A stretch of 64,000 nt of DNA from Septoria linicola (GCA_024114885.1 CP099428.1:496001-560000); one strand, 5' to 3'; shown: positions 25,081 to 38,918, numbered from the stretch's first letter. Notes: a model not told the origin generated them from the letters alone. Translations and numbers: made by a program.

Positions 25081-28000
25081 TTAGGTAGTATCTAGACTAT
25101 ACTCGACTAAGCTAGTTAATCGTCTAAATTATCGTCTCTACTACTACCTAGCGTAGCTAAGGCTTGATATCTAGGTATACTCTTTAAAGATTCCTTATTA
25201 TACGACGTAGGTAATACTATACTGTTAAGGTCTTCTAAGATATAGGAAGTAGTACCTTTTTTATACTTTAAGACTCTATATAGCTCTCGCTACTAGAAGG
25301 TAAGCTTGTCCGATCGAGATATTTTAAGGTCGTCTTAGTAGATTATAACTAACTATCCTTTAGTAAACTTTACGTAATCTACGTACCTAGAATTATTATA
25401 GCGGTCCTTAGCTTCTTCTTAGATACGCGTCTATCGCTCTAAGATATTAGTCTCTATATCCTATATAGCCTTAAGTACTTTAGCCTAAAAGGTAATTAGC
25501 TCCTTATACGTACGAACCGATCTCTAATCCTTAACTCTAAAGATATAGTATTCTAACTCGATAGGTAGTACTACCTCTCTACCGATTATTAGCTTAGTAG
25601 AGGTCTTACTAGTACTACTATTATAAGTAGTACGCTCTACCTATAGTATAGCTAGAAGATATAGTACCTAAGCCTATAAACTACTCTTAGATAACTTAGA
25701 TAGGGTAGATAGGATAGTCTTATATCCTACCTCTATAATAGTAGCGCTCTACGGTTAGTAGATAGAAATCCTCGGCCTCTTTACGCTATACGTAGTAAGA
25801 AGCGTAGAAACCTCTATACTATTATTAATATTAGTATTATCTAGTATAATCTTAAATAGCGCGCTCTATTAGTAGTATATATTCTTCTAAAGAAAGTCGG
25901 TAATCTACTTTATAGACATCTTCTTAGTAGTACTATCCTCTTACGTAGTATAATAGTAGATCTTAGCCTTTAGCTATCGTAATACCTCTTCTCTAGTAAT
26001 AATTAAGGACCTACGCTTATCGATATAGACGCTATCTATATACTAGCGCTCTTCTATAGTTTAGACTTATATCTCTACTATAGGGCTAGGTCGAGGTATA
26101 CTATTCCTTAGATTATAGTCCTTATACTAGCGGAAATATATAGCGTATTACGTATATATACTGTCCTACTAGTACTTCGACCTAAGGATATAGTATATAG
26201 AATCGGCGTTCTTATAGCTACTAGACTTATAGATCTCCTTAACGATTAGCTTCTATATCGTACCGTCTTTAATAACTCTCTACTAAGAGGCCTATCTATA
26301 TAGCTACTAGTATAGCTTCCTATCGATAACTAAGAACTTCTTAGCTATTTTACTAAAGCGGTAGTATTCTAACTTAGATATATAATTCGAGCGTCTCCTA
26401 CAAAGTAAGATAAAGGCGACGGCCTTAGCCTAGTACTTCTATACGCCTAGGTCGCTATTAATATTCTCCTAGAAGATAGAATCGATATTATCTCTATTAG
26501 GCCTCTAGAGCTAGATAGAAATCCTAGACGTATATACCTAGAAGAAGGCCTTATCTACGAGGGCTTCTTTATCCTCGTCTTCTATAATATTATCCTTAGT
26601 ACTAGCTAGCTTCCTAGATAGCGTATTAGGACTAGTATACTTTCTATCTAGAACGTACTTAACTTTAAATATAAAGAGTTAGATCTATATAATCTATCGC
26701 GTAACTATAGTATTAGGCAAATCTATAGCTCCTTTATTAAGCTAGTAAACGAGCGTATTAGTATCTACTTTAAAAATAAAGTATACTCTAAATAGCTAAG
26801 GCTTTAACTTAGTAAGTACCTTCTTAACTCTAAGACATTCTTTCTTATTAGCGCTATACCCTCTCTAGGTAGTATTCTACGTACTGCTCTCGTACCTAGC
26901 TAGGTATCTTTATCTATTAACTATCTATATAAGGATCGCTCTCTATCCGATCTTACTAGTATCTATAGCTAGGATAATCTCGCTAGCCTCCTTATCGTAA
27001 TTAATAGCTACTAAGGTAGAAGCTTAGATTAGATAACGGACGTAGGTCTACTTCGCCTTCTTATAAACAGGCGTCTAGACGAATTCCTCGTCCTTCTTTA
27101 TAAGCCTATATAATAGGATTATTATAGTAGTAAAACCTAGGATCTAAATATAGAAGTAGATAACTATACTAACGAAAACCCGTACTTCCTTCTAATTAGT
27201 TAGCGTCGGCTAGTTAACTAGATTAGCTACTCGTATAGTATCTAGATAGCGCCCTATAGTATTAGTAATATATCCTACTACCTTAATCCTTAGTATTAGA
27301 ATTTATAACTTCTTAACTATAATAGTTATACTCGCGCGCTTAATATCCGTAATTACTATATTAAGGTTCACGATATACTCTATAATATACCTATAAAGGC
27401 CCGGTTCTAACTCTTTATTATCGTAAGTAGTCTTTAGACCCTTGACTCTAAAATTATTAAGGAATAGTAGTACTCTATAAAACAGGTAATTAAATAGTAT
27501 ATAGTTAACTATATATATAAACTAGGTAATAGAATTAGTCGCCTCTTATAGAATAGTAGTTATCTAAAGTAATCTAAAGGCGTAGTCGAACCTAGTAAGG
27601 TCCCTACTCTCTAGGTCTAATAGAACTTAGTTATAGCTAGAGAAGATATTAAATATACTAGCTACCTAGTAACTAGTAAAATACTTAGAAAATAAGTCTA
27701 TATTAGGAGGTAGATACGTATCTCTAATCGTAACCTTGTTAATTAACTATATATCGTTAATTAGACGATACGAACCTATATCCTTCTTAGCGACTAGAAA
27801 GTATAGATTACGATAGGCCCTATAGCTAAACTTAAGAGTTCCTATATCTAGACGCTTCTATAGTATCTACTCTACTATAGTACGAAGGGATAGGTTTAAG
27901 TAGAATCCTAGGTATTACTATAGTATATACTCTACTATACAGATTATATAAGAAGGCGCTATCTTAGAATAGACTCGCTCGAGATAAGCGAACCTAGTCG

Positions 28001-29085
28001 CTAGTACTACTTCTTAGTTAAAGAGTATCTCCTCTAGTATCTAGCGCTCTCTAGGTTATAGTTCTACGCTAGTAGTAACGCCTACTATTACTTCTAGAGT
28101 TAACCTACTCGCCTTTAGTAGGTTAGAGAACTTCTTAATAAGGTACTTACTATCGAACAGCCCTATACCTAGTAGTAGTTTACTTTCTCGCGCTAGCTAC
28201 TCCTACTTATAATAATAGTTACTACTAGCGCTACTACTATCTATCTAATTTACGCTTAGGTCTATAGGCTTGACCTTGTTTACCTTACGCTTATATAAAG
28301 TAAAGGCCTAAACCTTTAGGCGGGGATTCTATAGATAGTAGTATATAGAAGTGTAATATATCCTAATATAGCTAGCCTACCTATTATACTCCTCTACTAT
28401 AAGGATTATATTATCTAAAAGGTTATCGCCTCTATCCTCGATTATAGTAGATAACTAATCGTCGCTCTAAGTATCGAGATTTTAGTCTAGCCCTAGAGGC
28501 TAGATAGAATCAAGGCGTCTTATTAGGTCTAGTCTTCCTGTTCCTACTAGAGCTATATAGTAGGTAGATATTATAGTAGCTAGCTCGAGTCCGCCTACTA
28601 TTTTAAAGCGCTACCTTTACTAAGAACCTTATTAATAGTCTAGTATCTCTAGGTCCCGACTATGCCTATAAAGGTAACTAACTCGCTATTCCTATAATAG
28701 ATAGTACTCTCCTAGGTACTATCGTCGTAGTTCTTAGACTATAGGTAGACCTTTATCGCTTACGCTCTACCTAAGAGGACTAGTACTAGTTCGGCGTCCT
28801 TAGAAGGTACTAAGATAAAGACTAGTATAACGTATTTAATACCGAAAACGTTAACGTTTACCTTTCTATAGATATCTACTATCTAGGCTAGACCTCCTAT
28901 AGTAGATAGGTTAATCTCTAGAATATCTGTCTAAATAGCTAATCTATACCTTCTAGCTACTACTCGGTCTATTATAGTAGACTTAGTACCTTTATCGATT
29001 AAGCCGTCCTTAGTACTAAGCTTACTATTTAACTAAATATCTATCTAGATTAGGAGCGCTACGAGAACGTCTCGAGTAACGCTAG
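25081..29085 (-). pseudogene. G2a pol: protease, RT, RNase H, integrase
   Basis: Reverse strand. A retropepsin-like segment lies at about 28,640-29,080. RT is at about 27,130-27,830: FLVAKKD, SYRLIND and VTIRDTYLPP are readable (27,717-27,800). The catalytic FLDD box reads FLNN (27,450-27,465), both Asp being converted by TG-to-TA. RNase H is at about 26,600-27,100, with AIDAS-type motif near 26,949-26,970 and the N-terminal EVRVFVSIVIYF segment just before. Integrase is placed at about 25,100-26,500 by order; its catalytic triad was not resolved. The VTIRD form of RT marks a fungal Gypsy group different from the chromodomain-bearing G1. Confidence 0.8.
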
Positions 29086-29089
29086 ATAG

Positions 29090-32000
29090 GTCGACTACTA
29101 CTAATTACTCGTATAGCTCCTCCTATAGATTAGCCTTACTAGTATATACTATAATACCTCTATTAATAGTAACTATATTATATCTTATATAAGGTTTATA
29201 CTAGCCTTCTAGTACTAATTCCTAAAGTAGAGAATATACTTAGTATAGTAGTAACCTCTATCTCTATATCTTAGTAGGTAGCCTATTATTAAATTATTAG
29301 CTAAGTTCTATACTAGCTATATAGACATCTATAGTTTAGTAAGTAAGAGCTTCCTATAACTCGTCGTTATCTATATAGATAGAAGCCTATAGTTCTTTAA
29401 GCGATAGCTTAATACCTCTAAGTATAATATACTTAGTAAGCGTAATAGGAAATAAGGTCTATAGTAGACGACATAGTAGCTTTATCTCTAGCTTCTAAGC
29501 TCTTAGAGCTATATCGTCCTCTATACGTATCTTAGACCTTATCTAGTTATCTAGCCTCTATTTCTTAGAAGCTTTCTTTATCTTATAAATAGGAGGCGTA
29601 ACTAGAGTAGGTTCCTCGTCTTCTATATCCTCGTTAATATAGTCGATAGCGCTATCTTCTAACGTCTAAGATCTAGTAGTATCTCGCTACTACTAATCCT
29701 CTTCGTTTACTCTATCGACTAAGTTATCGTATATATCCTTAAGCCTCTTCTTACGAATACTATATCTAGTTAGCCTATAGGTATACGTAGTATTACGCTA
29801 AGCCTAAATTCTTCCTTTAAGTACCTTCTCTTAAGACTTCTAAATAATAGGTACTAGCGCTCGCTTCTCGGCCTCCTTAGCCTTACCCTTACTAATCTAT
29901 ACTATATTAATATAGATAGACGCGTCCTTATCTTCTAAATCCTTAACCCTAGTATATCTCCTATTAAGGTCCTACTCTATAAAGTATACTTTAGGCCTAG
30001 GAATACTAATAATCTACGTAGATCGCGTATAGTTAACCTATACGACCTTTAGCGCGCCTATCTAGGTAGTCGGGCCTCTAGGGCTAGACGGCTTTAATAG
30101 TACCGTAGGCGTATTCTAGTAATCTAAGGTACCGCGAGGCGTCTAATCGGAGCTTTTCTTAATAGAACCTAGAACTACTTAAGTTATATCGTAGTTAGTC
30201 TACTATTAACGCTACTTATTACTTACTAGGTATTCTAAGTATACTATAGCCTAGCCTCCTATCCTATAAAGACGTAATACCTAGTTAATATAGAAGATCT
30301 AAGGCGTTATCCTATCCTATTTTAGATACTAGATCAAGATATACTTACTAGTTATACTCTTAATTATTAACCTCTTATTAATATTATAGGTTAACTATCC
30401 TTACGTAATTATAAACTCGATTAATAGGTAGAAGTTAGCTATATAGTCTAATCTATAGTAGATATAGTAGTAACCTTTTATATACTCTACGACCTATAGC
30501 GAGATATACCCTAAGTACGCTCTAATCGTTATAGCCTACTATTACTATTAGTTACTATTATCTTAGATAGTAGGCGACATGTATTACCTAGTAGGTTAAA
30601 CAGCCGTAGAGGCTAAGCTACGCTCGCTCTTCTACTTTAGAAGTATTAGATTATTAATAGTTAACTTATTAAAGTTATAGACTAGGTCGTTATTAGTCTA
30701 TATTAGTCTAACTATAACTTCTATAGCTTCTATAGGTCGGCCTTCTATAACAGACTTCTATAAGGACTTAAGTTAACTATAGTTACGAGTCTACTCTATC
30801 TAGAAACTATCTTCTTCTTTAATAAGGTTCTCGGCTAACTTAAAGATCTTCTTAAATAGTTTATAGATCTCTAGCTTATATAGATAGATTCTATACTTAG
30901 TATAGAGTTTCTTAGATATCGTTACTAGTACTCTATTTAGTAAGAGTCTTAATCTCTTACGCTTACTTATATCTTCTAGGTTAATAGAGTCTAAAGTAAG
31001 ACGGAACTAGTAAAGGAACTCTTTTAAGTTATTACCTTCTACTTTCCTCTTTTAGTAGAGCTACTCTAGGTACTCTCTAGATCGAATAAGATAGTAGGTA
31101 TTACTCTTAATAAAGTAATTAAGGAAGGTAGTCTCGAATATCTCTTATAACTTATACTCTAAACGCCGAATCTCTAGACGTAGTATAATATAGTAGTTAA
31201 TAATAAGATACTTAATAGTATTCTCGTACGAAGGCTCCTAGAGACTATAGTACTTACTAATTAACTTAAACCGCTCTAGGAACTTAGTAGTATTCTCTCT
31301 AGTAAAGTAGTAGTTTTAATTAGTACCTAGTATAAGCGGCTTTAGTTTATTCGCTTCGAGGACTTACTATAAGAGAGAAGCGAACTCTAGCTAGATATTA
31401 TTATAGGTTACTAAATAGGTCCTAACTAAGCTAGCTATACTCGAGTATCGATATATCCTTCTACTAGAACGCTATCTATAGACTAGCTCTTTACCTTAGT
31501 ATTATTAGAGATCCGGCCTTCTACGAGAGAAGATATAATAGGCTAGTTACTTTAGAAGTAGTAGCTTATAGTAAGTTAGGTGAGGTAGTAATAGTCGTAT
31601 TCGTCTACCTCTTCTATAGGCGCGAAAATAAGTTACTCCTTTAGTCTATAGGTTAAAGAGATCTAAGGACTCGATATATAGCGCTCTAGTACGCTTAATT
31701 CCTTATTAGGCTCCTAGGAGCTAGACTATCTACGCTAGGAGCGTACGTTAGGTAATTTTAACTAAGCTAGTAACTCTAACTATTTTTCTAACTTTCTTAA
31801 TATCTACTGTCCTAATATAGATATTAAAAATAAACCTTTTATAGCTTCTAGGAAATAACTACCTTATAGGTAATCTACGATAGCTCCTTTCTAGTTAACT
31901 AATTAATTCAAATCTTCTTAGGTAATTCGAGGCTTAGCGCCTCTCCTTAGCTAGTTTTTTAGTATTAAACGTATATCCGTATACGTTTATAGCCTACGCT

Positions 32001-32190
32001 ATATAGAGTCGGTCGTTACCTTCCTTACGTGCTAGTACTATAGTAGTTCCTAAGGCGTTTCTTTATTCTATCTATAATCCTTATAGTACTATATCTTCTT
32101 ATATAATAAGTCCTTACGCTAAGGCCGCGTTACCTTAGACGTATTACGTACGATATAGCGCGACTTCTAGTTTCTTATAAGGCGTATAGT
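29090..32190 (-). pseudogene. G2a gag region
   Basis: About 3.1 kb on the reverse strand between the protease and the 5' LTR, with long stretches readable through RIP stops and a helical, charged composition. Position argues for gag; a length near 1,000 codons would be large for Gypsy. I could not identify the capsid motif or a zinc knuckle with certainty. Confidence 0.5.
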
Positions 32191-32211
32191 AGCTCTATCT
32201 TCGGCTCCTTA

Positions 32212-32653
32212 TATAGTACGTAAACCTATAACTAACCTAGGAGTAGTAGTATATAAGTCTATATATAGGTCGTAGGGCTAGAGTCGGGCGATAGCCCTAT
32301 ATAGTAGTTAGTAGTAGGTGTAGTAGACAGATTAGTAGCGTGCCTACGGCGCGTCGTCGTAGAGGTATACGTCGGTAGCTATAGTAGGCCGTATAGGCTA
32401 TAAGCCTATTAGGATCGCGTAGTAGTAGCGCTAGTAGAGGATAGGTAGGACGTAAAATAAGTCGTTAAATAATACTATATTATATAATCGCTAAGTAGTA
32501 ACCTAAGTAGTCCTCTCTAACCTTAGTAGTAGTTATATAAAGGATAATAGTCTATAACCTCTATAGTAAGCTCGAAAATCGCTCTTATACGTATAGGCGG
32601 TAGTAGCTACTATAGGCCTACTTATTAGGTATAGGGACGCCTACTACGTTATA
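32212..32653 (-). repeat. G2a 5' LTR (442 bp)
   Basis: Direct repeat of 21,377-21,818; + strand starts TATAGTACGTAAACC and ends CTACGTTATA. Differences from the partner are largely C/T and G/A transitions. Confidence 0.85.
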
Positions 32654-33654
32654 GTATACCTCGCTATCTAGTTACTCTAACTACTATAGAGTAATCTTCT
32701 ACTACTTCTCTACTTCGAATAAGTTAATACTAGCTATATATCTTAGTTAGGCTCTCGTAGGTATACGACGCTAGGACGATCCTATAGTAGTCTTCGATAC
32801 TATAGGCTAGATTACCTACTCTACTAACGTATTCTATACCCGTTTAGAGGCCTACTATAAGTCTACGCTAAGTAACTATCGTATCCTTATAGCCTATATT
32901 AAAGACCTAGAGACTACGCTATTCCTAGAGACTAGCTTCTATACTAATAATAAGGGTTTTATAAAGTAACTAGTAGCTAACTTCTCTACTACTACTAATA
33001 TAGGAGAGCTTTTCGAGTAGGCCGATAATAACTAGGTAGCTAGGCGTAGATTCTATCTAGCCCCTAGGGGCCTAATAGAGTAGTACGAGGACTAGTAAGG
33101 TATAGAGATATAGAGGTATAGAGTAGAGTTTAGGAGGAACGATAACTTATTTCTATAATACTCTATACTATTGTTTTTAATATCTCTAGCGAGACTTCTA
33201 TAGAGGGAAGGATATAACGTAGTAGGCGTCTCTATACCTAGTAGGTAGGTCTATAGTAGCTACTACTACCTATACGTATAAGAGCGATTTTCGAGCTTAC
33301 TATAGAGGTTATAGACTATTATCCTTTATACTACTATTACTAAGGTTAGAGAGGACTACTTAGGTTACTACTTAGCGATTATATAATATAGTATTATTTA
33401 ATAACTTATTCTACTTCCTACCTATTCTTCGCTAGCGCTACTACTACGCGATCCTAATAGGCTTATAGCCTATATAGCCTACTATAGCTACTAACGTACA
33501 CCTCTACGATAACGCGCTATAGGCACGCCGCTAATCTGCCTACTATACCTACTACTAACTACTACGTAGAGCTATCGCTCGACTCTAGGCCTACGACCTA
33601 CGTATAGACTTATATACTACTACCTCTAGGTTAGTTATAGGTTTACGTACTATA
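32654..33654 (+). mobile_element. Tail of another G2 copy, inverted
   Basis: Reverse complement of about 21,377-22,377: the end of the extra ORF (about 32,654-33,150, readable on the + strand as RRxDDPIVVFDTIG), a short 3' region and a complete LTR at 33,213-33,654. The left part of this copy is missing at 32,654, exactly where the G2a LTR ends. It is followed by CTAGC and a copia fragment. Confidence 0.82.
33213..33654 (+). repeat. G2 3' LTR, inverted copy
   Basis: 442 bp, starts TATAACGTAGTAGGCG and ends GGTTTACGTACTATA. With 32,212-32,653 it forms a pair of inverted 440 bp repeats enclosing about 560 bp, which can look like a transposon with terminal inverted repeats. Confidence 0.85.
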
Positions 33655-34149
33655 CTAGCTAAAACTTAACTAGAAGTATTATATTTAAGAGAACCTAGCT
33701 AAGATAGGAATTAGCTAAGAAACTATATTACTAACTCTTTTACTAATAGATAGCTATAAAAGTCTAAAGCCTACTAGACTAACTAATAAAAGATATAATA
33801 AATAGGAGTACTAATCTATTATTAGAATATAGATATAGCTTATAACTATTATAAGACTAGATATTTTATTTACTCTTAGAAGATTAAGCTCCTATATTAG
33901 TAATCTAATAGTAGGATATATAAAGGCTCTAAAGAAGCTAACTAGATACCTAAGATCAAACCTAGATCTTAGTTTAAAATACTTAAAGAATAGTTAAGGC
34001 TATCTTACTAGATATATAGACTCTAACTATATAATAGACAAGACTAATAGAATCTTAATCCTTAGATATATCTTCTTTCTTTATAGTATACTAATCTTCT
34101 AGATAAGTAAGAAGTAGAAATCTATAGCTATATCTATAATAGAAACTAA
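33655..34149 (+). pseudogene. copia RT/RNase H fragment
   Basis: Aligns with copy 1 from about 3,274 to 3,768 (LNxKYY through the SKKQ and EA segments of RNase H). It is entered on the left by the G2 LTR after CTAGC and cut on the right by the LTR of copia copy 3. It is an older, more RIP-mutated copia copy than copy 1. Confidence 0.85.
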
Positions 34150-34426
34150 TATTAAAAGTAGAGAGCGTATTATATACTATATAATATCTAGGAGGGTATA
34201 GCGTAGTAAAGAAGAATAGAGGATTAATCTTAAACTAACTTATATATATAGTATAGTAGTAATATACTAGGAACTAAATATAAAGTTAATTAAGTTAGTT
34301 ATCTAAGAAAAGAAGAAAGAGAAGTAAGATATACGTCTTACTAAGCCTCTAGTAGATACCTTAGGTATCTAGAACTATACCTAAATGTCTATATTTAGGC
34401 TAACTATCTAGGATATACTCTTAATA
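34150..34426 (-). repeat. copia copy 3, 3' LTR
   Basis: 277 bp, + strand TATTAAAAGTAGAGAG to CTCTTAATA. Left flank is ACTAA, which does not match the right flank TATAT of the partner LTR, so the element ends were separated by rearrangement. Confidence 0.9.
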
Positions 34427-37400
34427 CTCCTACTTATACTATATAGTTAGATCTTTCTATAGATTATCTATAGTACTTAAGTACTAGCTCTAATCTTAAT
34501 TAGTTATTAAGTACTTACTTTTTAGACTAATAATTAGATAGTACTAACTATAATCTAATAAAACTTTCTATACTACTATCTCTTATAAAAAGGTAAAAGA
34601 AATGCCTTCTATAAGATCTTCCTTCTCTCTTATATAGGAGTAGATTATTTAAGATATAGACTATCTAGTAAGTTGTCCCTATCCTTACTTATAGCTAACT
34701 ATAATAGCTCTCTAGATACCTTATAGCCTAGTCCTCTACTTAGTTATATTCTATATAGTTTCTTAGTTCCCTAAGAGCCTTTAGAGTATACTATTCTTAG
34801 CTATAGAGATCTTATATTAGGCTAGAGAGTAGAGTAACTATATACTAGTACTAGAGATAATAGCTACTATAGAGAAGATCTTTAATATTAACTAGTACTT
34901 AGCCTTAGGAGGTGTCTAGTTTAGCTAGGTACTATATAGTAATATTATAGTTAGTAATAGGTCTAGTATTAGTAAAAGTATTTAGGACTTTATAAAGTTT
35001 AACTAAGGAGGAGTTAAGTAACTAAAATCTTTCTTTTAGACTCCTTTTAGTTTAACTCTAAGGCTTAGAGTTATCTTTTATATATCTCTTATATAAGGTA
35101 GAGCTACCTTATAAAATCCTAAAACTATAGTCTATTCTTTAGCTTAGTAAGACTATCTACTACTATCTCTTTTATACTTATATATTCTATAGAGATAAGC
35201 CTATTCTACTAGAGCTTTCTTATAGTATTATATAAGATATTAATATATTTAGACATATTATAAATATATAAGTCCTTAATAAGAGTAAGAGTAGCTTAGT
35301 TATTATCTTTTAGCTAAATTAGCCTAATTCTAGTAATAGTTTCCTAGTTACTAAGGATCCTTAGTTAGTAAGAATATTCTTTTACTAACTCTAGGTATCT
35401 AAGCTCTCTTAAAAGAGTACTAAGGAACTATAACTATTTTATATATACTCCTATAGCTATATATTTAGCCTCTATTATTAATATAGCTATAGATTTCTAC
35501 TTCTTACTTATCTAGGAGATTAGTATATTATAAAGAAAGAAGATATATCTAAGGATTAAGACTCTATTAGTCTTGTCTATTATATAGTTAGAGTCTATAT
35601 ATCTAGTAAGATAGCCTAAACTATTCCTTAAGTATTTTAAACTAAGGTCTAGGTTTGACCTTAAGTATCTAGTTAGCTTCTTTAGAGCCTTTATATATCC
35701 TACTATTAGATTACTAATATAGGAGCTTAATTTTCTAAGAGTAAATAAAATGTCTAGTCTTATAATAGTTATAAGCTATATTTATATTCTAATAATAGAT
35801 TAGTACTCTTATTTATTATACCTTTTATTATTTAGTCTAGTAGACTTTAGACTTTTATAGCTGTCTATTAGTAAAAGAGTTAGTAATATAGTTTCTTAGC
35901 CTATTCCTATCTTAGCTAGGTTCTTATAGATATAGTACTTCTAGTTAAGTTTTAGCTAGCCTTACTATCTATTTCTTATTAGTCTTATTCTAAGAATCTT
36001 ATCTAGCTCTCTAAGATCTTTAATCTTAAAGACCTTACTAAGTTAGTCTTTAAACTAGAGAATATCTTCTAGTCTCTCTATAGTAATAGGTATATTATTA
36101 ATATAGATTAGAATTATTAAGTCTTTCCTTTTCTTATAGATTAGAAGATATAGGTCTACTTCTAATTATCTAAATCCTATTCCTTTTAGCTTTAATATAT
36201 ATAGCTAATTCTAGTCTCTTATAGCTTACTTTAGCCTATAGAGACTCTTTAGAACTTATAAGACTATACTAGTTAGTAGGTTAATACCTAGTAGTAGGAT
36301 TATATAGATATCCTTATATAAGGTACTCTCTATAAATATATTATTTATATCTACTTAGTATAGAACTAGGTCCTTCTTATAGACTATAGCTATAAATTCT
36401 TTTAGAGTATCCTACCTAACTATAGAGGTAAAAGTTTCTATATAGTCTACTCTATACTTTTAGGAGAACTCTCTTATAACTAGTCTTACTTTAAACTTTT
36501 TAATAATACTACTAAGTTTTCTCTTAATATTAAAGACCTATCTTAAGGTAATTAAGTTAGCTTCTTTTAGTAGGACTACTATAGTTTAGGTATTATTACT
36601 TATAAGTATATCTAGCTTCTTCTAAATAGCTTCTTACTAGAGATAACTCTATTTAGGATTACTTACTACTTCCTTATAGTTCTTTATAATTAGAACCTCC
36701 TATTTATATATTCCTACTTCTTTAGTAGTAGAGAATATAATCTCTTTAATTTCCTCTAAGAATTCTAAGTTCTATAGAATATCTAGGTTAATAGAGCTTA
36801 TAGCTAAGAAGAAAGCCTAATACTCTAGAAGTATTTTCTTATCTAGCTAACTATTCTAATCTAACTTAAGCCTAATTAGCTTTAGCTTCTAATTAAATCT
36901 ATTAAGTTCTTAAGATACTTTCCTTTTTCTAAAGGCTTATCTTAAGACTATCTACTTCTAACCTATTTTTATAGTTTCTTAAATAGAATTCTTAGATTCT
37001 TTTTTAACTTTCCTTTAGTTTAGGAATTTTCTATACTCTTCTATATCTTCTAATAAAGATAGAAGTTATATAAAAAGTTTCTTTCTTTCTTAAACCTATA
37101 CTAATAGCTAAGAAGGAGGAGGCTTCTACTAGCTTAGACTAGGAGTACCTAGGGTACTTCTACTAGCCTATAGAGTAGGCTAGCTAATAGCTCTTAGCTT
37201 TCTAATAGGTCTTCTTTCTAGAGCTAAACTAGAGAGATTCTTAATTTTAATATTTAAGTCTAATTCTCTACCTAGTTTATTTTTAAAGAAGATTATATTA
37301 GTATACTATTTAATAGCCTTTATATCTAGCTCCTAGAACTTCTATACCTTTACTATATTATTATAGTATCTAATAAATATAGTATCCTTTCCTCTATTTA

Positions 37401-38635
37401 TTAGTTTATTACTCCTTACCTACTAAGGCTATACTCTTATATCTATATATACTATAGCTCTATATCTCTATACCTTAAGGTAGGAGACTATTAGTTTAAT
37501 CCTATTAAAAGCTTTATTAGATAAGAGCTTGAATTCCTTAATATTAGGTCTATTTAGGAGCTTATTCCTTATATATATTTATACTTTAAAGGCTTCTAGC
37601 TAAAACTTAATAGGTATCTTACTCTTTTTAAGTATTACTCTAATAGAGGCTTCTAATATTTAGATAGACCTCTTAACTACTCTATTCTAAAGTGAATTAT
37701 AGGCCTTAGTTAGCTTAAAAGTAATTCTAAAGTCCTTCTTCTACTATTTAATTAAAATAGTAATTTCTCTAGTATTATTAGCTCTTATAGACGTAAGGAG
37801 TACTACTAACTACTTTTCTATCTTAATCCTCTAGTTCTAAAGAGTAGTTAGTATATCTAATCTAGCTTTAAGTAGAAATGCCTATTTCTTTCTTAAGAAG
37901 TTATTAATAATCTTAAGCTACTATATAAAACCTTTTACTAATAATAGTAATAGTCTATAGATATCTACTAATATAAGAGCTAACCTTTTAGGTCTTCTCT
38001 TAATAGACTTGCCTAGATATTTCTTTATTTTATCTATTATATAGATCCTATACTTATACTCTTCCTAGTTAGAGATTAGAATTCTTTCCTTTAGGTTAGT
38101 AACTTTATAGAGGTTTAAGAGTAACCTTCTTCTAAAGTATATAAATCTTCTATACTATAGCTTCTACTATTTTAGATCCTTCTCTAATAGAGTAGTATAG
38201 ATATTATTAATCTCTATAGGATTATATAGTAAGTAATATAACTTTTCCTATAAAAGAGGTAATATCTTACTAATAAATAGAATACCTCTAACTAGCTTAG
38301 TCTTTATAACTATTTAGCTATCTAGGAAGATAAGAGTAAAACTAGGCTTTTAGACTCTAAATTACTTACTAAACTAATCCTATAATATAAGATTTACTCT
38401 AAGATTAGGAACAAATAGTATTTTATTAAATAGAACTTCTCCTTCTAAGATTCCTTTTATCTATACTAGTCTAGAGTAGGTTATATAGAGGTATCCTCCT
38501 CCTACCTTAATCTATACTTTCTTTCTTAGTAGCTTTACTAATCTAAAGAAGGATAGTTAGTTAGTTATATAAGATAAGGTATAGGAATCTAAGAGCTATT
38601 CTTAGAGTAATAACTTACTTTTAGCCTCTATTATA

Positions 38636-38640
38636 GAATA
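38636..38640. repeat. Target-site duplication GAATA of copia copy 4
   Basis: GAATA at 38,636-38,640 is repeated at 44,940-44,944. Removing copy 4 and one GAATA restores the copia copy 3 sequence as seen uninterrupted in copy 2. Confidence 0.95.
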
Positions 38641-38918
38641 TGTTAAAAGTGGAGGGCGTTTATAGATACTATATAATATCAAGGAGGGTATAGCGTAGTA
38701 AAGAAGAATAGGGGATCAATCTTGAACTAACTTATATATATAGTGTAGTAGTAATATGCTAGGAACTAAATACAAAGTTGATTAAGTTAGTTATCTAAGA
38801 AGAGAAGAAAGAGAAGCAAGATATACCTCTTACCAAGCCTTAGGTAGATGCCTCAGGCATCTAGAACTATGCTTAGAAGTCTATATCTAGACTAACTATC
38901 TAGGATGTATTCTTAACA
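38641..38918 (-). repeat. copia copy 4, 3' LTR
   Basis: 278 bp, + strand TGTTAAAAGTGGAGG to TTCTTAACA, with intact TGTT/AACA termini. Confidence 0.94.

Larger units (their letters stand above)
21377..32653 (-). mobile_element. Large Gypsy-type LTR retrotransposon G2a (11.3 kb), reverse
   Basis: Bounded by two direct 442 bp LTRs. On the reverse strand the order is 5' LTR, long gag, protease, RT, RNase H, integrase, spacer, a second ORF of about 2.7 kb, 3' LTR. At 11.28 kb it is nearly twice the size of the other elements here, mostly because of the long gag and the extra ORF. No matching target duplication is seen (AGTAG left, GTATA right), and the right neighbour is an inverted G2 fragment, so the site has been rearranged or two copies recombined. 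Confidence 0.8.
34150..38640 (-). mobile_element. Ty1/copia copy 3, left part
   Basis: 3' LTR (34,150-34,426) and pol of a reverse copia element. It continues after the nested copy 4 at 44,940-46,758. It is among the most strongly RIP-mutated copies: CA and TG are almost gone. Polyprotein motifs lie as in copy 2 (the RT box region near 36,085-36,105 again reads V-N-N). Confidence 0.9.

Noticed and set aside
32212..33654. A DNA transposon with 440 bp terminal inverted repeats.
   Set aside because: The same 442 bp unit flanks G2a as direct repeats with RT, RNase H and gag inside, so it is an LTR. Kept only as an open alternative in the findings.
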